A stretch of DNA of 64,000 nt from an uncultured Bradyrhizobium sp. (GTDB lineage Bacteria > Pseudomonadota > Alphaproteobacteria > Rhizobiales > Xanthobacteraceae), in contig NZ_CANSMR010000016.1 in assembly GCF_947648125.1 (NCBI RefSeq), positions 124,001 through 188,000 of the forward strand, read 5' to 3'. Numbering within the stretch: position 1 is the first letter of the stretch; every line of letters begins with the position of its first letter. This document shows, piece after piece, positions 8,873-16,135 of this stretch. The notes under the pieces were generated by a model that saw only the letters and a program-made list of their open reading frames with translations, was not told the DNA's origin and did not search any database. The position numbers were made by a program, and so were the translations under genes.

Positions 8873-9502
8873 ATGAGTGCAACGAGCCAGGGGACACGCG
8901 AGCGGCTGCTATCGGCAGCCCAAGAGGAGCTGATCGAAGGCCAAGGGCATCTCGAGATGCAGGCCGTCGCGCGACGGGCGCAGGTCTCGGTCGGGCTCGC
9001 CTATCACCATTTCGGATCGAAGGCCGGCCTGATCGCCGCCGTGGTCGAGGACTTCTATGAACATCTGGATGAGGCCGCATTCGGCGGCGCCAAGCTGTCC
9101 GCCAGCAACTGGGCGGACAGGGAGAAGGCGCGGATCGGCGCCTATGTCGCGTTTCACTATGAGCACCCGTTTGCGCCGCTGGTGATCGGACCGCTGAGCC
9201 GGGCGCCCGAAGTGCTTGATGTCGAGACCGGCTTCACCAGCCGCCAGCTAGCAGGCGGTGCGCGCATGCTGGAGGCCGCGCAGCGCGACGGGATCGTACC
9301 CGGCAACCTCGACCCTCACCTCACCATCGCGCTGATGATCGGCGGCATCCGCCAGGCGTTGATCGGTGCGCTTACGGCCGACCGGCGACCGGATCCGGCA
9401 AGGCTGACCGGCGACATCTGGGCCTTCATGGCCGCGGCGCTGCGCCTGACTGCCAAGTCCCCGCCGGTGAAGTCAAAAGCCACGCGGCGCGGCCGCTTCT
9501 AA
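8873..9502 (+). CDS. TetR/AcrR-family transcriptional regulator
   Basis: 209 residues from ATG 8873. An upstream TTG (8840) would start inside the palindromic operator, so ATG is preferred. The N-terminal helix-turn-helix spans about residues 25-52 (MQAVARRAQVSVGLAYHHF, then GSKAGLIAAV), typical of TetR. The C-terminal ligand domain is not diagnostic. The fabA-type gene follows 24 bp after the stop, so the regulator is probably linked to unsaturated or hydroxy fatty acid supply, in the way E. coli FabR (also TetR) controls fabA and fabB. Confidence 0.92.
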   Translation: MSATSQGTRERLLSAAQEELIEGQGHLEMQAVARRAQVSVGLAYHHFGSKAGLIAAVVEDFYEHLDEAAFGGAKLSASNWADREKARIGAYVAFHYEHPFAPLVIGPLSRAPEVLDVETGFTSRQLAGGARMLEAAQRDGIVPGNLDPHLTIALMIGGIRQALIGALTADRRPDPARLTGDIWAFMAAALRLTAKSPPVKSKATRRGRF

Positions 9503-9526
9503 TGTTCAACTATAACCCCAAGGTCG

Positions 9527-10066
9527 GTGGCCATCTTGTTCAACCCGCATGATTTTCACACGCCGCAATCATCCTACAGCAAGCCGGATCTGCTGCGCTC
9601 GAGCACGGGCGGCTATTTCGGCCCCGGCAATGCGCAGCTGCCGGCGCCACCGATGCTGATGATGGACCGCATCACCGACATCGGCATCGACGGTGGCGCC
9701 TTCGGCAAGGGCCATGTCGCCGCCGAGCTGGACATTGCACCGGACCATTGGTTCTTCGCCTGTCACTTTGCCGGCGACCCCGTGATGCCCGGCTGCCTCG
9801 GTCTCGACGCGATGTGGCAGATCATCGGCTTCTGGCTCGGCTGGTCGGGCTCGCCGGGCAAAGGCCGCGCGCTTGGGGTCGGCGAGGTCAAGTTCAGGGG
9901 CCACATCACGCCGGACGTCAGGCTCGTGCGCTATGAGGTCGACATGCGTCAGGTCAGGCGCGGCCGGCTGGTGCTGGGCATCGCCGACGGCCGTGTGCTC
10001 GCCGACGGCGCCTGCGTCTATCTGGCGAAGGACATGAGGGTCGGCCTGATCGCGCCGACGGGCTGA
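9527..10066 (+). CDS. fabA: FabA-type 3-hydroxyacyl-ACP dehydratase
   Basis: 179 residues. The catalytic signature [19 protein letters not shown] contains the active-site His80 and Asp94 of the FabA hot-dog-fold dehydratase/isomerase. FabA converts 3-hydroxydecanoyl-ACP to trans-2-decenoyl-ACP and isomerises it to cis-3, the branch to unsaturated fatty acids. The start is uncertain: GTG 9527 has AAGG just upstream, and TTG 9536 is also in frame. No fabB lies next to it, unlike the standard fabA-fabB operon, so this may be a second copy. It follows the TetR gene as a two-gene unit. Confidence 0.9.
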   Translation: MAILFNPHDFHTPQSSYSKPDLLRSSTGGYFGPGNAQLPAPPMLMMDRITDIGIDGGAFGKGHVAAELDIAPDHWFFACHFAGDPVMPGCLGLDAMWQIIGFWLGWSGSPGKGRALGVGEVKFRGHITPDVRLVRYEVDMRQVRRGRLVLGIADGRVLADGACVYLAKDMRVGLIAPTG

Positions 10067-10208
10067 GCCACGGACGCGTGCCGGACAGTCCCGTTTTGAG
10101 GCAGAAGCCCCGGAGTTTGCGGCGAGTTTTGCACTCCCCCCGCCACCTGCTTGAATCCCCGGGGGTTTTGCCCGCATCGCGGTTGTGCTATTCGAAACCT
10201 TTCAATTG

Positions 10209-10718
10209 ATGTCCGGTTCTGGTCGCATGGTCGAACTTGCCCCCCGGAATGCACAAGCCAGCAGCCTGATCGGCGTGCAGCCGATCGCGATCGGCGCCGT
10301 GGCGCTGGTGCTCGTGCTGTTCGGGATCGGCTCGATCGCGCTGTGGCGCGCCTTCAGCGGCAACGTGCCGGAGACCGACCGGATGGTCGCCGTCCGTCAA
10401 TTGCAGGCGCGGACCGCACAGGTCTCCGAGGCCCTGGTGGAAAAGACCAAGGGCATGGAGGCGACCCAGCAGGAATCCATCGACCAGTTGCAGGAGGTGC
10501 AGGACCAGCTGCTGGCCATGCGTAAGCAGTTCGCCGCACAGCAGGCCGACGCCAAGAAGCTCTCTGACCAGGTCGCCGCGCTGACCGAACAGGTCGAGGG
10601 CCTGCGCCAATCGCTCGCGAGCGCGCAGGCTAATGAGCCGGCCGCCGAGCCCGAGCCGCGCAAGCGGTCGAAGGCCGCCCGGAGCGCCAACCGGAAGCGC
10701 CGCGGATCGCGCGGTTGA
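10209..10718 (+). CDS. Membrane-anchored coiled-coil protein
   Basis: 169 residues from ATG 10209 (a GTG at 10185 is also possible). A single transmembrane helix (IAIGAVALVLVLFGIGSIAL, about residues 27-46) is followed by a coiled coil of about 90 residues rich in Gln, Glu and Lys (VSEALVEKTKG through EQVEGLRQSLAS) and a strongly basic tail (RKRSKAARSANRKRRG). No enzyme motif is present. The basic tail could contact nucleic acid or lipid head groups, which is speculation. Function unknown. Confidence 0.75.
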   Translation: MSGSGRMVELAPRNAQASSLIGVQPIAIGAVALVLVLFGIGSIALWRAFSGNVPETDRMVAVRQLQARTAQVSEALVEKTKGMEATQQESIDQLQEVQDQLLAMRKQFAAQQADAKKLSDQVAALTEQVEGLRQSLASAQANEPAAEPEPRKRSKAARSANRKRRGSRG

Positions 10719-10871
10719 GGACCGATGACAGCCGAGCGCCCCGTCACCGGCCCGGCCATCAAAAAGCGCCAAATCCCGAACAACATCAGGACCTAAGGTG
10801 GAACTTCCAGCTCCAGGCCTGCCGATGGCAGCCTCGCATGAGTGCCCGTTACCGTGAATTAATCCGGACTT

Positions 10872-10887
10872 TGTGAACTGGTTCACA
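10872..10887. promoter_or_regulatory. Perfect inverted repeat, operator-like
   Basis: TGTGAAC and GTTCACA are perfect inverted 7-bp arms around TG. The symmetry suits a dimeric regulator. No regulator gene is adjacent, so the binding protein is unknown. Confidence 0.4.
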
Positions 10888-10958
10888 TATCCGACTTCGA
10901 ATCCGAGTCATCTTTAATCACCGGATGGCGTGAGCCGATTTCAATATCCGGGGCTGGC

Positions 10959-10999
10959 AAGGTCGTTGACGGTATACTACGTCGACGGCCTTGTTTTTT
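10959..10999 (+). terminator. Rho-independent terminator with U-tract
   Basis: The RNA arms AAGGUCGUUGACG (10959-10971) and CGUCGACGGCCUU (10980-10992) pair over 13 positions (two G-U pairs) with an eight-base loop, followed by G and six T. It points in the + direction but lies 240 bp after the nearest + strand stop codon. Confidence 0.8.
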
Positions 11000-11114
11000 G
11001 TGACCGTGAATTCCCGATCTCTGGATTGCTGACCCCGAAAACGCGCCGTGCTGAGCCACAGCTCCGCACGCGCAATGTCGCTGCGGCTGAAGCCGCAGCG
11101 ATCCGCGTTGCCGC

Positions 11115-11264
11115 CTACTTGGTGCGGTCGCGCAGGACGCGATCGCTTCGCTGCCGCAGCCGTGCAAGCTTCGGCTCGAGCTCGTGGAGCATGTAGACGA
11201 ATGCGACTGCGAGGCCCGAAACAACAACCATGAACAGCAATGTCAGATCAGGAATGGTCAGCAT
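11115..11264 (-). CDS. Small single-pass membrane protein
   Basis: 49 residues from ATG 11264, which has AGAGGA about ten bases upstream. A transmembrane helix (LTLLFMVVVSGLAVAFVYML, residues 6-25) is followed by a charged, arginine-rich cytoplasmic or periplasmic tail. The short length, hydrophobic N-terminus and good ribosome site support a real gene. Function unknown. Confidence 0.6.
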   Translation of the reverse strand: MLTIPDLTLLFMVVVSGLAVAFVYMLHELEPKLARLRQRSDRVLRDRTK

Positions 11265-11466
11265 CTCTGATATCCTCTGAGGCCCGGCTCCAATCGTAGC
11301 CGGACCGTTTGTTTTCGCGACGCGTTCACACACAGACTGCTGCAATGCGCTGCAAGCCGCGTACCAATGCGCGACGGCCCCGACATCAAGACGCCGAGGC
11401 CGTGCCGATCATTCCAACACCATCAGCATGGCGATCCGATGGACCGGCCATGCATCAGCAGATGTC

Positions 11467-11967
11467 TCAGTTGCAAACCTGCACCGGTCGCACCTGCCAG
11501 CCATACGGCGTCAGCATGCGACGACGCACGACATAACAGCCGCCGTCACCGTAACCATCGCCGTAGCCATACCCGTCGTCGTAGCCGTAACCGGCGTAGT
11601 ACGGGTTGCCGTAGTAGCCGTCATAGTAATCGTAGGCGCCGTAGCCCAGGCCGAAGCCGATCGCGGCCGCGGCGAACGGATAGCCCCAGCCGCGCCGATG
11701 CCAGCCTCCGCCGTGCCAGCCTCCACCATGCCAGCCGCCGCCGTGCCAACCGCCACCGATCGCGGCCGACCGGAAGCCACCGCCCGCGCCCATGGCGCGG
11801 AAGGCGCCGCCGCCACCGTGGAAGCCGCCAAAGCCGCCACCACCGTGGAAGCCACCACCGCCGTGGAAACCGCCACCACCAAAACCACCTCGAGCCGACG
11901 CGGCATCGACCGTGAACAGGCCGACCGTGGCCGTCGCCAGCAAGGCAATCATCGTTTTACGCAACAT
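11467..11967 (-). CDS. Secreted Gly/His/Tyr-rich repeat protein
   Basis: 166 residues from ATG 11967 (a GTG immediately upstream is less likely). A signal peptide (hydrophobic 5-20, cleavage near ASA-RGG) leads into tandem GGGFHGG units (about residues 25-55), then four GGWHGG units, then a hydrophobic stretch (PFAAAAIGFGLGYG), then a Tyr/Gly/Asp-rich segment, and a C-terminal globular piece with two cysteines (CYVVRRRMLTPYGWQ ... CN). The C-terminal motif is common in small exported alphaproteobacterial proteins. The His-Gly repeats could bind metals; that is inference. Confidence 0.8.
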   Translation of the reverse strand: MLRKTMIALLATATVGLFTVDAASARGGFGGGGFHGGGGFHGGGGFGGFHGGGGAFRAMGAGGGFRSAAIGGGWHGGGWHGGGWHGGGWHRRGWGYPFAAAAIGFGLGYGAYDYYDGYYGNPYYAGYGYDDGYGYGDGYGDGGCYVVRRRMLTPYGWQVRPVQVCN

Positions 11968-12122
11968 CACCCGTCACTCCTCTTTCCAAGGCTTTTCCTT
12001 GCAAGCCTCCTCCGCCGCGTCCCGCGCATGCTAACTCAATGTAGGACCGTGGCTTCGACCGCGCGCTCATGTCGCGCTCACTTCTGCGCGACCCGCGTTC
12101 ATCAAGGCGCAGCCGTCAAAAG

Positions 12123-12413
12123 TTAGCAGCCGCGGCAGATGCCGTTGACCCGGCGATCGACCGTCCTGTTCTCGTCGGCGATCGCCTTGTCGAAGCTTTC
12201 GCTCGACGCCGAGCCGGTGGTGACGCCCTCACCGGAGTTCAGCCGGCTGGACGGTTGAGCGGTGCTGGGCGGCGGTGATGCGAGTTGCGGCGACGTCGGG
12301 CCGGCTGACGAAGGGCTGCCGCTCCTGGTGCCGGTGCCTTGAGCAACGGTAATGGTGGGTGCCAGCAGAATCGCGATTGTCGCTGACGCGACGGTGACGG
12401 ATAATTTGCGCAT
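12123..12413 (-). CDS. Small secreted Ser/Pro-rich protein
   Basis: 96 residues. A signal peptide (MRKLSVTVASATIAILLAPTI, cleavage after VAQ) is followed by a Ser/Pro/Gly-rich low-complexity region and a short conserved-looking end, SFDKAIADENRTVDRRVNGICRGC, with two cysteines two residues apart. It faces the gene at 12501 divergently. Function unknown. Confidence 0.7.
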   Translation of the reverse strand: MRKLSVTVASATIAILLAPTITVAQGTGTRSGSPSSAGPTSPQLASPPPSTAQPSSRLNSGEGVTTGSASSESFDKAIADENRTVDRRVNGICRGC

Positions 12414-12500
12414 GGCAATTCTCCCTTGCGGATATCAACGGGTCCGCAAAACGCCGGTTCCCACAGGCGTTGGGGCAATACAGTTTGGGAGCAATGCAAT

Positions 12501-12755
12501 TTGCGCAAGCTGATCGAGTTTGACGACGATACTGCCGACAAGCTGAAGCAGCTTGGGCGCGACCGGATGGCGACGTTGCAGGAGCTCGCGGACGAGGCCT
12601 TCGCCGACCTGCTCAAGAAGCACGGTATTCCGATCGACCTGAAGGATGCGCTGCGCAAGAGCGCAAGACTTCAGGAAGCAGCGAAACCGCGGGAGGCGGC
12701 AAGGCAAGCCCCCGCGACAGCGAAGGGCGCACGCAGCCAGGGCCGGAAGCGATGA
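12501..12755 (+). CDS. Small helical basic protein, ribbon-helix-helix-like
   Basis: 84 residues if translation begins at TTG 12501, which has GGGAG upstream; no in-frame ATG lies close by. The sequence begins LIEFDDDTADKLKQLGRDRMATLQELADEAFADLL, a strand followed by two helices as in CopG/Arc-type DNA-binding proteins. The tail is rich in Lys, Ala and Arg. No toxin partner is adjacent. The fold call is by pattern only, and the start is uncertain. Confidence 0.6.
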   Translation: MRKLIEFDDDTADKLKQLGRDRMATLQELADEAFADLLKKHGIPIDLKDALRKSARLQEAAKPREAARQAPATAKGARSQGRKR

Positions 12756-12759
12756 GCCT

Positions 12760-13290
12760 TCAGCCGATCTTCTTCAGCCCGGCTTTGTACTGCGGGCCTC
12801 TGATCGCGTAGGACTTCGCCGGCCGCGACAACGCCTCCGCCTGTGCGGCGTCCAGCGTGCGCACCACGCGTGCGGGCGCGCCGATGATCAGGGAATTTTC
12901 CGGAAACTCCTTGCCCTCGGTGATGACGGAGCCGGCGCCGACGACACTGCCGCGCCTGATGCGCGCACCGTTCATCACGATCGATCCCATCCCGATCAGC
13001 ACGCCGTCTTCCAGCGTGCAGCCGTGCACGATCGCATTGTGGCCGATCGTGACGTTGTTGCCGATGGTCAGGGGAAAGCCGGGATCGACATGCAGGGTCG
13101 AATTGTCCTGGACGTTGGAGCCTTCGCCGATCTCGATCCACTCATTGTCGCCGCGCAGCACGGCGCCGAACCAGACGCTCGCCGCGGATTTGAGGCGCAC
13201 CTTGCCGATCACGACGGCATTGTCGGCGATGAAGTAGCTGCCGTCGGCGGGAAGATCGGGCCCCTGCCCGTCGAGTTCGTAGATCGCCAT
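12760..13290 (-). CDS. Gamma-class carbonic anhydrase family protein
   Basis: 176 residues of left-handed parallel beta helix (hexapeptide repeats such as VVIGKV, VQDNST, VTIGHN, VVGAGS). The three zinc-binding histidines are at about 67, 84 and 89 (LHVDP; TIGHNAIVHG). Family members (Cam/CamH/CaiE-like, YrdA-like) hydrate CO2 or act as metal-dependent acyltransferase-like proteins. The gene converges almost directly with the small helical protein gene (4 bp between stops). Confidence 0.92.
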   Translation of the reverse strand: MAIYELDGQGPDLPADGSYFIADNAVVIGKVRLKSAASVWFGAVLRGDNEWIEIGEGSNVQDNSTLHVDPGFPLTIGNNVTIGHNAIVHGCTLEDGVLIGMGSIVMNGARIRRGSVVGAGSVITEGKEFPENSLIIGAPARVVRTLDAAQAEALSRPAKSYAIRGPQYKAGLKKIG

Positions 13291-13303
13291 GGAGGTCTCC
13301 CTG

Positions 13304-13351
13304 GAGCGTTTTCGAGCGAAGTGGACACCGGTTCGCGTGAAGAAAACGCGT
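13304..13351. repeat. Bradyrhizobium-type intergenic palindromic repeat
   Basis: GAGCGTTTTCGAGCGAAGTGG ... GGTTCGCGTGAAGAAAACGCGTC. The outer GCGTTTTC and GAAAACGC are inverted, as are the inner CGAGCGAA/TTCGCG elements. This sequence family is abundant between genes of Bradyrhizobium and relatives. Confidence 0.75.
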
Positions 13352-13444
13352 CGAAGCTCAGATCAGGGTGACCTTGGCACAGCGGACGATACCGTTTCAA
13401 GCAAGCACGCCATGATCCGGACACGGATCAGGATCCGGCGCGGA

Positions 13445-13774
13445 TCACCCGATCACGCCCGCAGCGCGCAGCGTCATCACGAAGAAGGTGCCGGACATCA
13501 GGCTCCAGAAGCCGGAAATGACGGTTGCCATCATCACGAACTCGAAACGGCGGCGCTCGATGCGCGCACCACGCAGCGTGTTGCGCATGATGATGAACGG
13601 TGCGGCGAAGACGAGAAACGGGACCGCGGCGAAGGTCCTCGGCGCCACGCCCTCCTGCAGCAGGCCGAAGCCGGCCGGACGCTCCGCCATCGCCTGATAA
13701 CCGCTGGCCAGCGCGCCGGCGAGCGCGAAGCCGATGAAGAGCGAGAACAGGGAATTCAAGGTATCGGGCGACAT
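13445..13774 (-). CDS. Small integral membrane protein
   Basis: 109 residues from ATG 13774 (MSPDTLNSLF; an upstream in-frame start at 13801 adds nine). Three hydrophobic helices are visible: LNSLFSLFIGFALAGALASGY, FAAVPFLVFAAPFIIM and FVMMATVISGFWSLMSGTFF. A short basic loop (RGARIERRRFE) sits between helices 2 and 3. No known motif. Function unknown. Confidence 0.75.
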   Translation of the reverse strand: MSPDTLNSLFSLFIGFALAGALASGYQAMAERPAGFGLLQEGVAPRTFAAVPFLVFAAPFIIMRNTLRGARIERRRFEFVMMATVISGFWSLMSGTFFVMTLRAAGVIG

Positions 13775-13993
13775 CGGGACTTCCGCTACGCAACAGGCCA
13801 CTCACCCTGCTTCGCAGAATTGGCGGCGGGCCGCCACATCATCCTTAAGGAAAGGTTAACCGGGGGCGCCCGGCGCGGCGTTTGCGCATGGCCATTCGCT
13901 GCGGGATTCCATTGGAATCGTACGGAAATTCCGCGTCACGTGGCATATTCGGCAGGTGATTCGGCCACTCCCGACCTGCTCTTTGCCTCGCTC

Positions 13994-14704
13994 ATGACGC
14001 TACTCTCGACCGCCCAGCATCTCGCCCGCGACACCCGCCGCAATCCGCGCGCGCATCTCGCTCCGATCATCGCCTCGGCAGTCATCGCGGCCGGTGCGAT
14101 TGCGCTCGTCGCCTATCTGCTGTGGCCGACCTATACGACCGTCCCGCCGAGCGATCCGTCGCGGCTGCCGGTGAGCGTCGGCGGCACGCTGTTCAACGTG
14201 CCGACCATGGCGGTGCGCATGAAGATCCAGCGCCACTCCGGGCCGCAGGAGCGCGTCGATCTGAGCTTCCTCTATCCGTCACTGGAGGCGCCTGCCGCGC
14301 CGAAGCACTACAGCGCCGATACGGTCGAGGACAAGGTGCAGCCGATCGACAGGATCTTCGTGTCGATCGCGGCACATCACGATTCACTGGCGCCGGACAT
14401 GCGGCTGCGCACGATCTATCCGCGCTATCTCGACGAGCGTACGAACACCGATGACGGCCTGACGGCGCGCGCGTTCCGCGACGGCACGCCCTATGGCGGC
14501 GAGGACCTGTTCACCGCGACCGAGCCGCAGCTGATCGCGCGCTGTACGCGCGATACCTCGACGCCCGGCATGTGCCTGAGTGAGCAGCGCATCGAGGGCG
14601 CCGACCTGACCTTCCGCTTTCCACGCAGCTGGTTGGCGCAATGGCGCGACATCGCCACCGCGATGAACCGCCTCTCCGCGCAGATGCACAGCGCGAAGGG
14701 GTAA
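13994..14704 (+). CDS. Membrane-anchored hypothetical protein
   Basis: 236 residues from ATG 13994. A single transmembrane helix (APIIASAVIAAGAIALVAYLL, about residues 23-43) anchors a periplasmic domain of about 190 residues. The domain has beta-strand patterns (VSVGGTLFNVPTMAVRMKI) and two cysteines late in the chain (ARCTRDTSTPGMCLSE). An open frame extends upstream but lacks coding bias there. Conserved hypothetical; no motif assigned. Confidence 0.75.
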   Translation: MTLLSTAQHLARDTRRNPRAHLAPIIASAVIAAGAIALVAYLLWPTYTTVPPSDPSRLPVSVGGTLFNVPTMAVRMKIQRHSGPQERVDLSFLYPSLEAPAAPKHYSADTVEDKVQPIDRIFVSIAAHHDSLAPDMRLRTIYPRYLDERTNTDDGLTARAFRDGTPYGGEDLFTATEPQLIARCTRDTSTPGMCLSEQRIEGADLTFRFPRSWLAQWRDIATAMNRLSAQMHSAKG

Positions 14705-14705
14705 C

Positions 14706-14758
14706 GCCGTCATTGCGCCGGAGCGACGCGCGCTCCGCGGGTTCCTCGCAATGACGGC
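14706..14758. terminator. Large hairpin (repeat-derived) between convergent genes
   Basis: Outer arms GCCGTCATTGCG (14706-14717) and CGCAATGACGGC (14747-14758) pair perfectly, with a second stem GGAGCG/CGCTCC inside. The CGTCATTGCG core is the end of a repeat common in Bradyrhizobium. It probably serves as terminator for both neighbours. Confidence 0.65.
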
Positions 14759-14768
14759 CTTAAGCCGT

Positions 14769-14999
14769 TCAGCCCTGCTCGCCCAGATCTTCTTCCAGGA
14801 TGGCCATCTGGAACTGGAACGAGCGATCATCGTCCTCGTCGTCGACGAACAGCACGCCGATGAACTCCTCACCGATATAAACCTCGGCCGAGTCGTCCTT
14901 CTTGGGCCGCGGCACCACGCGGATCTTGGGATTGCTGAACACGCGTTTGAGATACGCGTCGAGCTTCCTGACTTCCTGAACGTCCACAGCCGTCTCCAA
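14769..14999 (-). CDS. DUF3126 family protein
   Basis: 76 residues, METAVDVQEVRKLDAYLKRV then KIRVVPRPKKDDSAEVYIGEE and an acidic loop FVDDEDDDRSFQFQMAIL. This matches the short DUF3126 family of alphaproteobacteria, whose role is unknown. It is upstream of cysE in coordinates and on the same strand, so it may be translated from the same message (126 bp between them). Confidence 0.88.
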   Translation of the reverse strand: METAVDVQEVRKLDAYLKRVFSNPKIRVVPRPKKDDSAEVYIGEEFIGVLFVDDEDDDRSFQFQMAILEEDLGEQG

Positions 15000-15125
15000 T
15001 CGGGTCGATGATTTTCGGGGGAGTTTTAGGACGAGACGGCAAAGATCGCCAGAGCCTTTTCAGGCTTTGGCGACGTGATGTTGCGCACACGCTAAAGCGC
15101 GGTACCGATCAGAAAGCGAGTGAAA

Positions 15126-15953
15126 TCAAAGCCCGATCGCGTTGAGCATCTGATCCATGGTGCGCGACGGCTCGGCACAGCCGGCCTCGCCGACGATTTT
15201 CGCCGGCACGCCCGCGACCGTGACGTTGTGCGGCACGGGCTTGACCACGACGGAGCCCGCCGCGATCCGCGCGCAATGACCGATCTCGATATTGCCGAGG
15301 ATCTTGGCGCCGGCGCCGATCAGCACGCCGTGGCGGATCTTCGGATGGCGATCCTCATTCTCCTTGCCGGTGCCGCCGAGCGTGACGCCATGCAGGATCG
15401 AGACATCGTCGTCGATGACAGCGGTCTCGCCGCAGACGAAACCGGTGGCGTGATCGAGGAAGATGCCGCGGCCGATCCTCGCCGCCGGATTGATGTCGGT
15501 CTGGAACACCGCCGACGAGCGGCTCTGCAGGTAGAAGGCAAAATCCTTGCGGCCCTTCTGATAGAGCCAATGCGCGAGACGATGGGTCTGCAGCGCGTGG
15601 AAGCCCTTGAAGTAGAGCAAGGGATCGATGAAGCGCGAGGTCGCCGGATCACGGTCATAGACGGCGACGAGATCGGCGCGGAAGGCGTTGCCGATATCGG
15701 GCTCATCGCGCAATGCCTCGCCATAGGTCTGGCGGATCAGGTCGCCCGACAGCGCGGCGTGGTCGAGCCGATCGGCAATGCGATGGACCACGGAATCTTC
15801 CAGGCGCTCATGATGCAACACGGTCGCATAGATGAAGGATGCGAGCTCCGGCTCGCGGCGCAGGATGTCTTCCGCCTCGCCGCGGATTCGATCCCAGATC
15901 GGATCGAGTGCCGCGAGCTTGCTCCCCTGCGGATTGACCTGATGAACTGCCAT
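15126..15953 (-). CDS. cysE: Serine O-acetyltransferase
   Basis: 275 residues, the usual CysE length. The N-terminal helical domain (about 1-160) is followed by a left-handed beta helix with hexapeptide repeats (IGRGIFLDHATGFVCGETAVIDDDVSILHGVTLGGTG). The catalytic His is in the DHATG segment and a second His is in LHGVTLGG. It makes O-acetylserine from serine and acetyl-CoA, the first step of cysteine synthesis, in the cytoplasm. The C-terminus (VPAKIVGEAG) has the end seen in feedback-inhibited forms. Confidence 0.95.
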   Translation of the reverse strand: MAVHQVNPQGSKLAALDPIWDRIRGEAEDILRREPELASFIYATVLHHERLEDSVVHRIADRLDHAALSGDLIRQTYGEALRDEPDIGNAFRADLVAVYDRDPATSRFIDPLLYFKGFHALQTHRLAHWLYQKGRKDFAFYLQSRSSAVFQTDINPAARIGRGIFLDHATGFVCGETAVIDDDVSILHGVTLGGTGKENEDRHPKIRHGVLIGAGAKILGNIEIGHCARIAAGSVVVKPVPHNVTVAGVPAKIVGEAGCAEPSRTMDQMLNAIGL

Positions 15954-16135
15954 AGCTGCTCTCGCAATTCGGTTGTTCTGATGTGCGTTATAGCACGGTG
16001 ACCCCAGCGCGTCCCGGGACGGCTCGGTACGGTAAACCCCAGCCGAACGCCCCCGCGCCGATGTCTAGGGGAATTGGTCGGGATTTTGCCGAAATCAAGC
16101 CGCGCTTCTGCAACTATTGGCGGATTTCGTCCCGA

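Larger units (their letters stand above)
10719..11114 (+). other. Gene-poor stretch with an inverted repeat and an intrinsic terminator
   Basis: No convincing protein gene lies here. It contains a TGTGAAC-TG-GTTCACA inverted repeat (10872-10887) and a strong terminator (10959-10999). The combination of an operator-like repeat followed about 75 bp later by a terminator suggests a short non-coding transcript or a long 3' leader of the coiled-coil gene. Confidence 0.4.

Noticed and set aside
11428-12126. Open frame on the + strand across the Gly-rich gene
   Set aside because: It mirrors the repeats of the minus-strand gene; the Ala/Val/Thr-rich translation is an antisense artefact.
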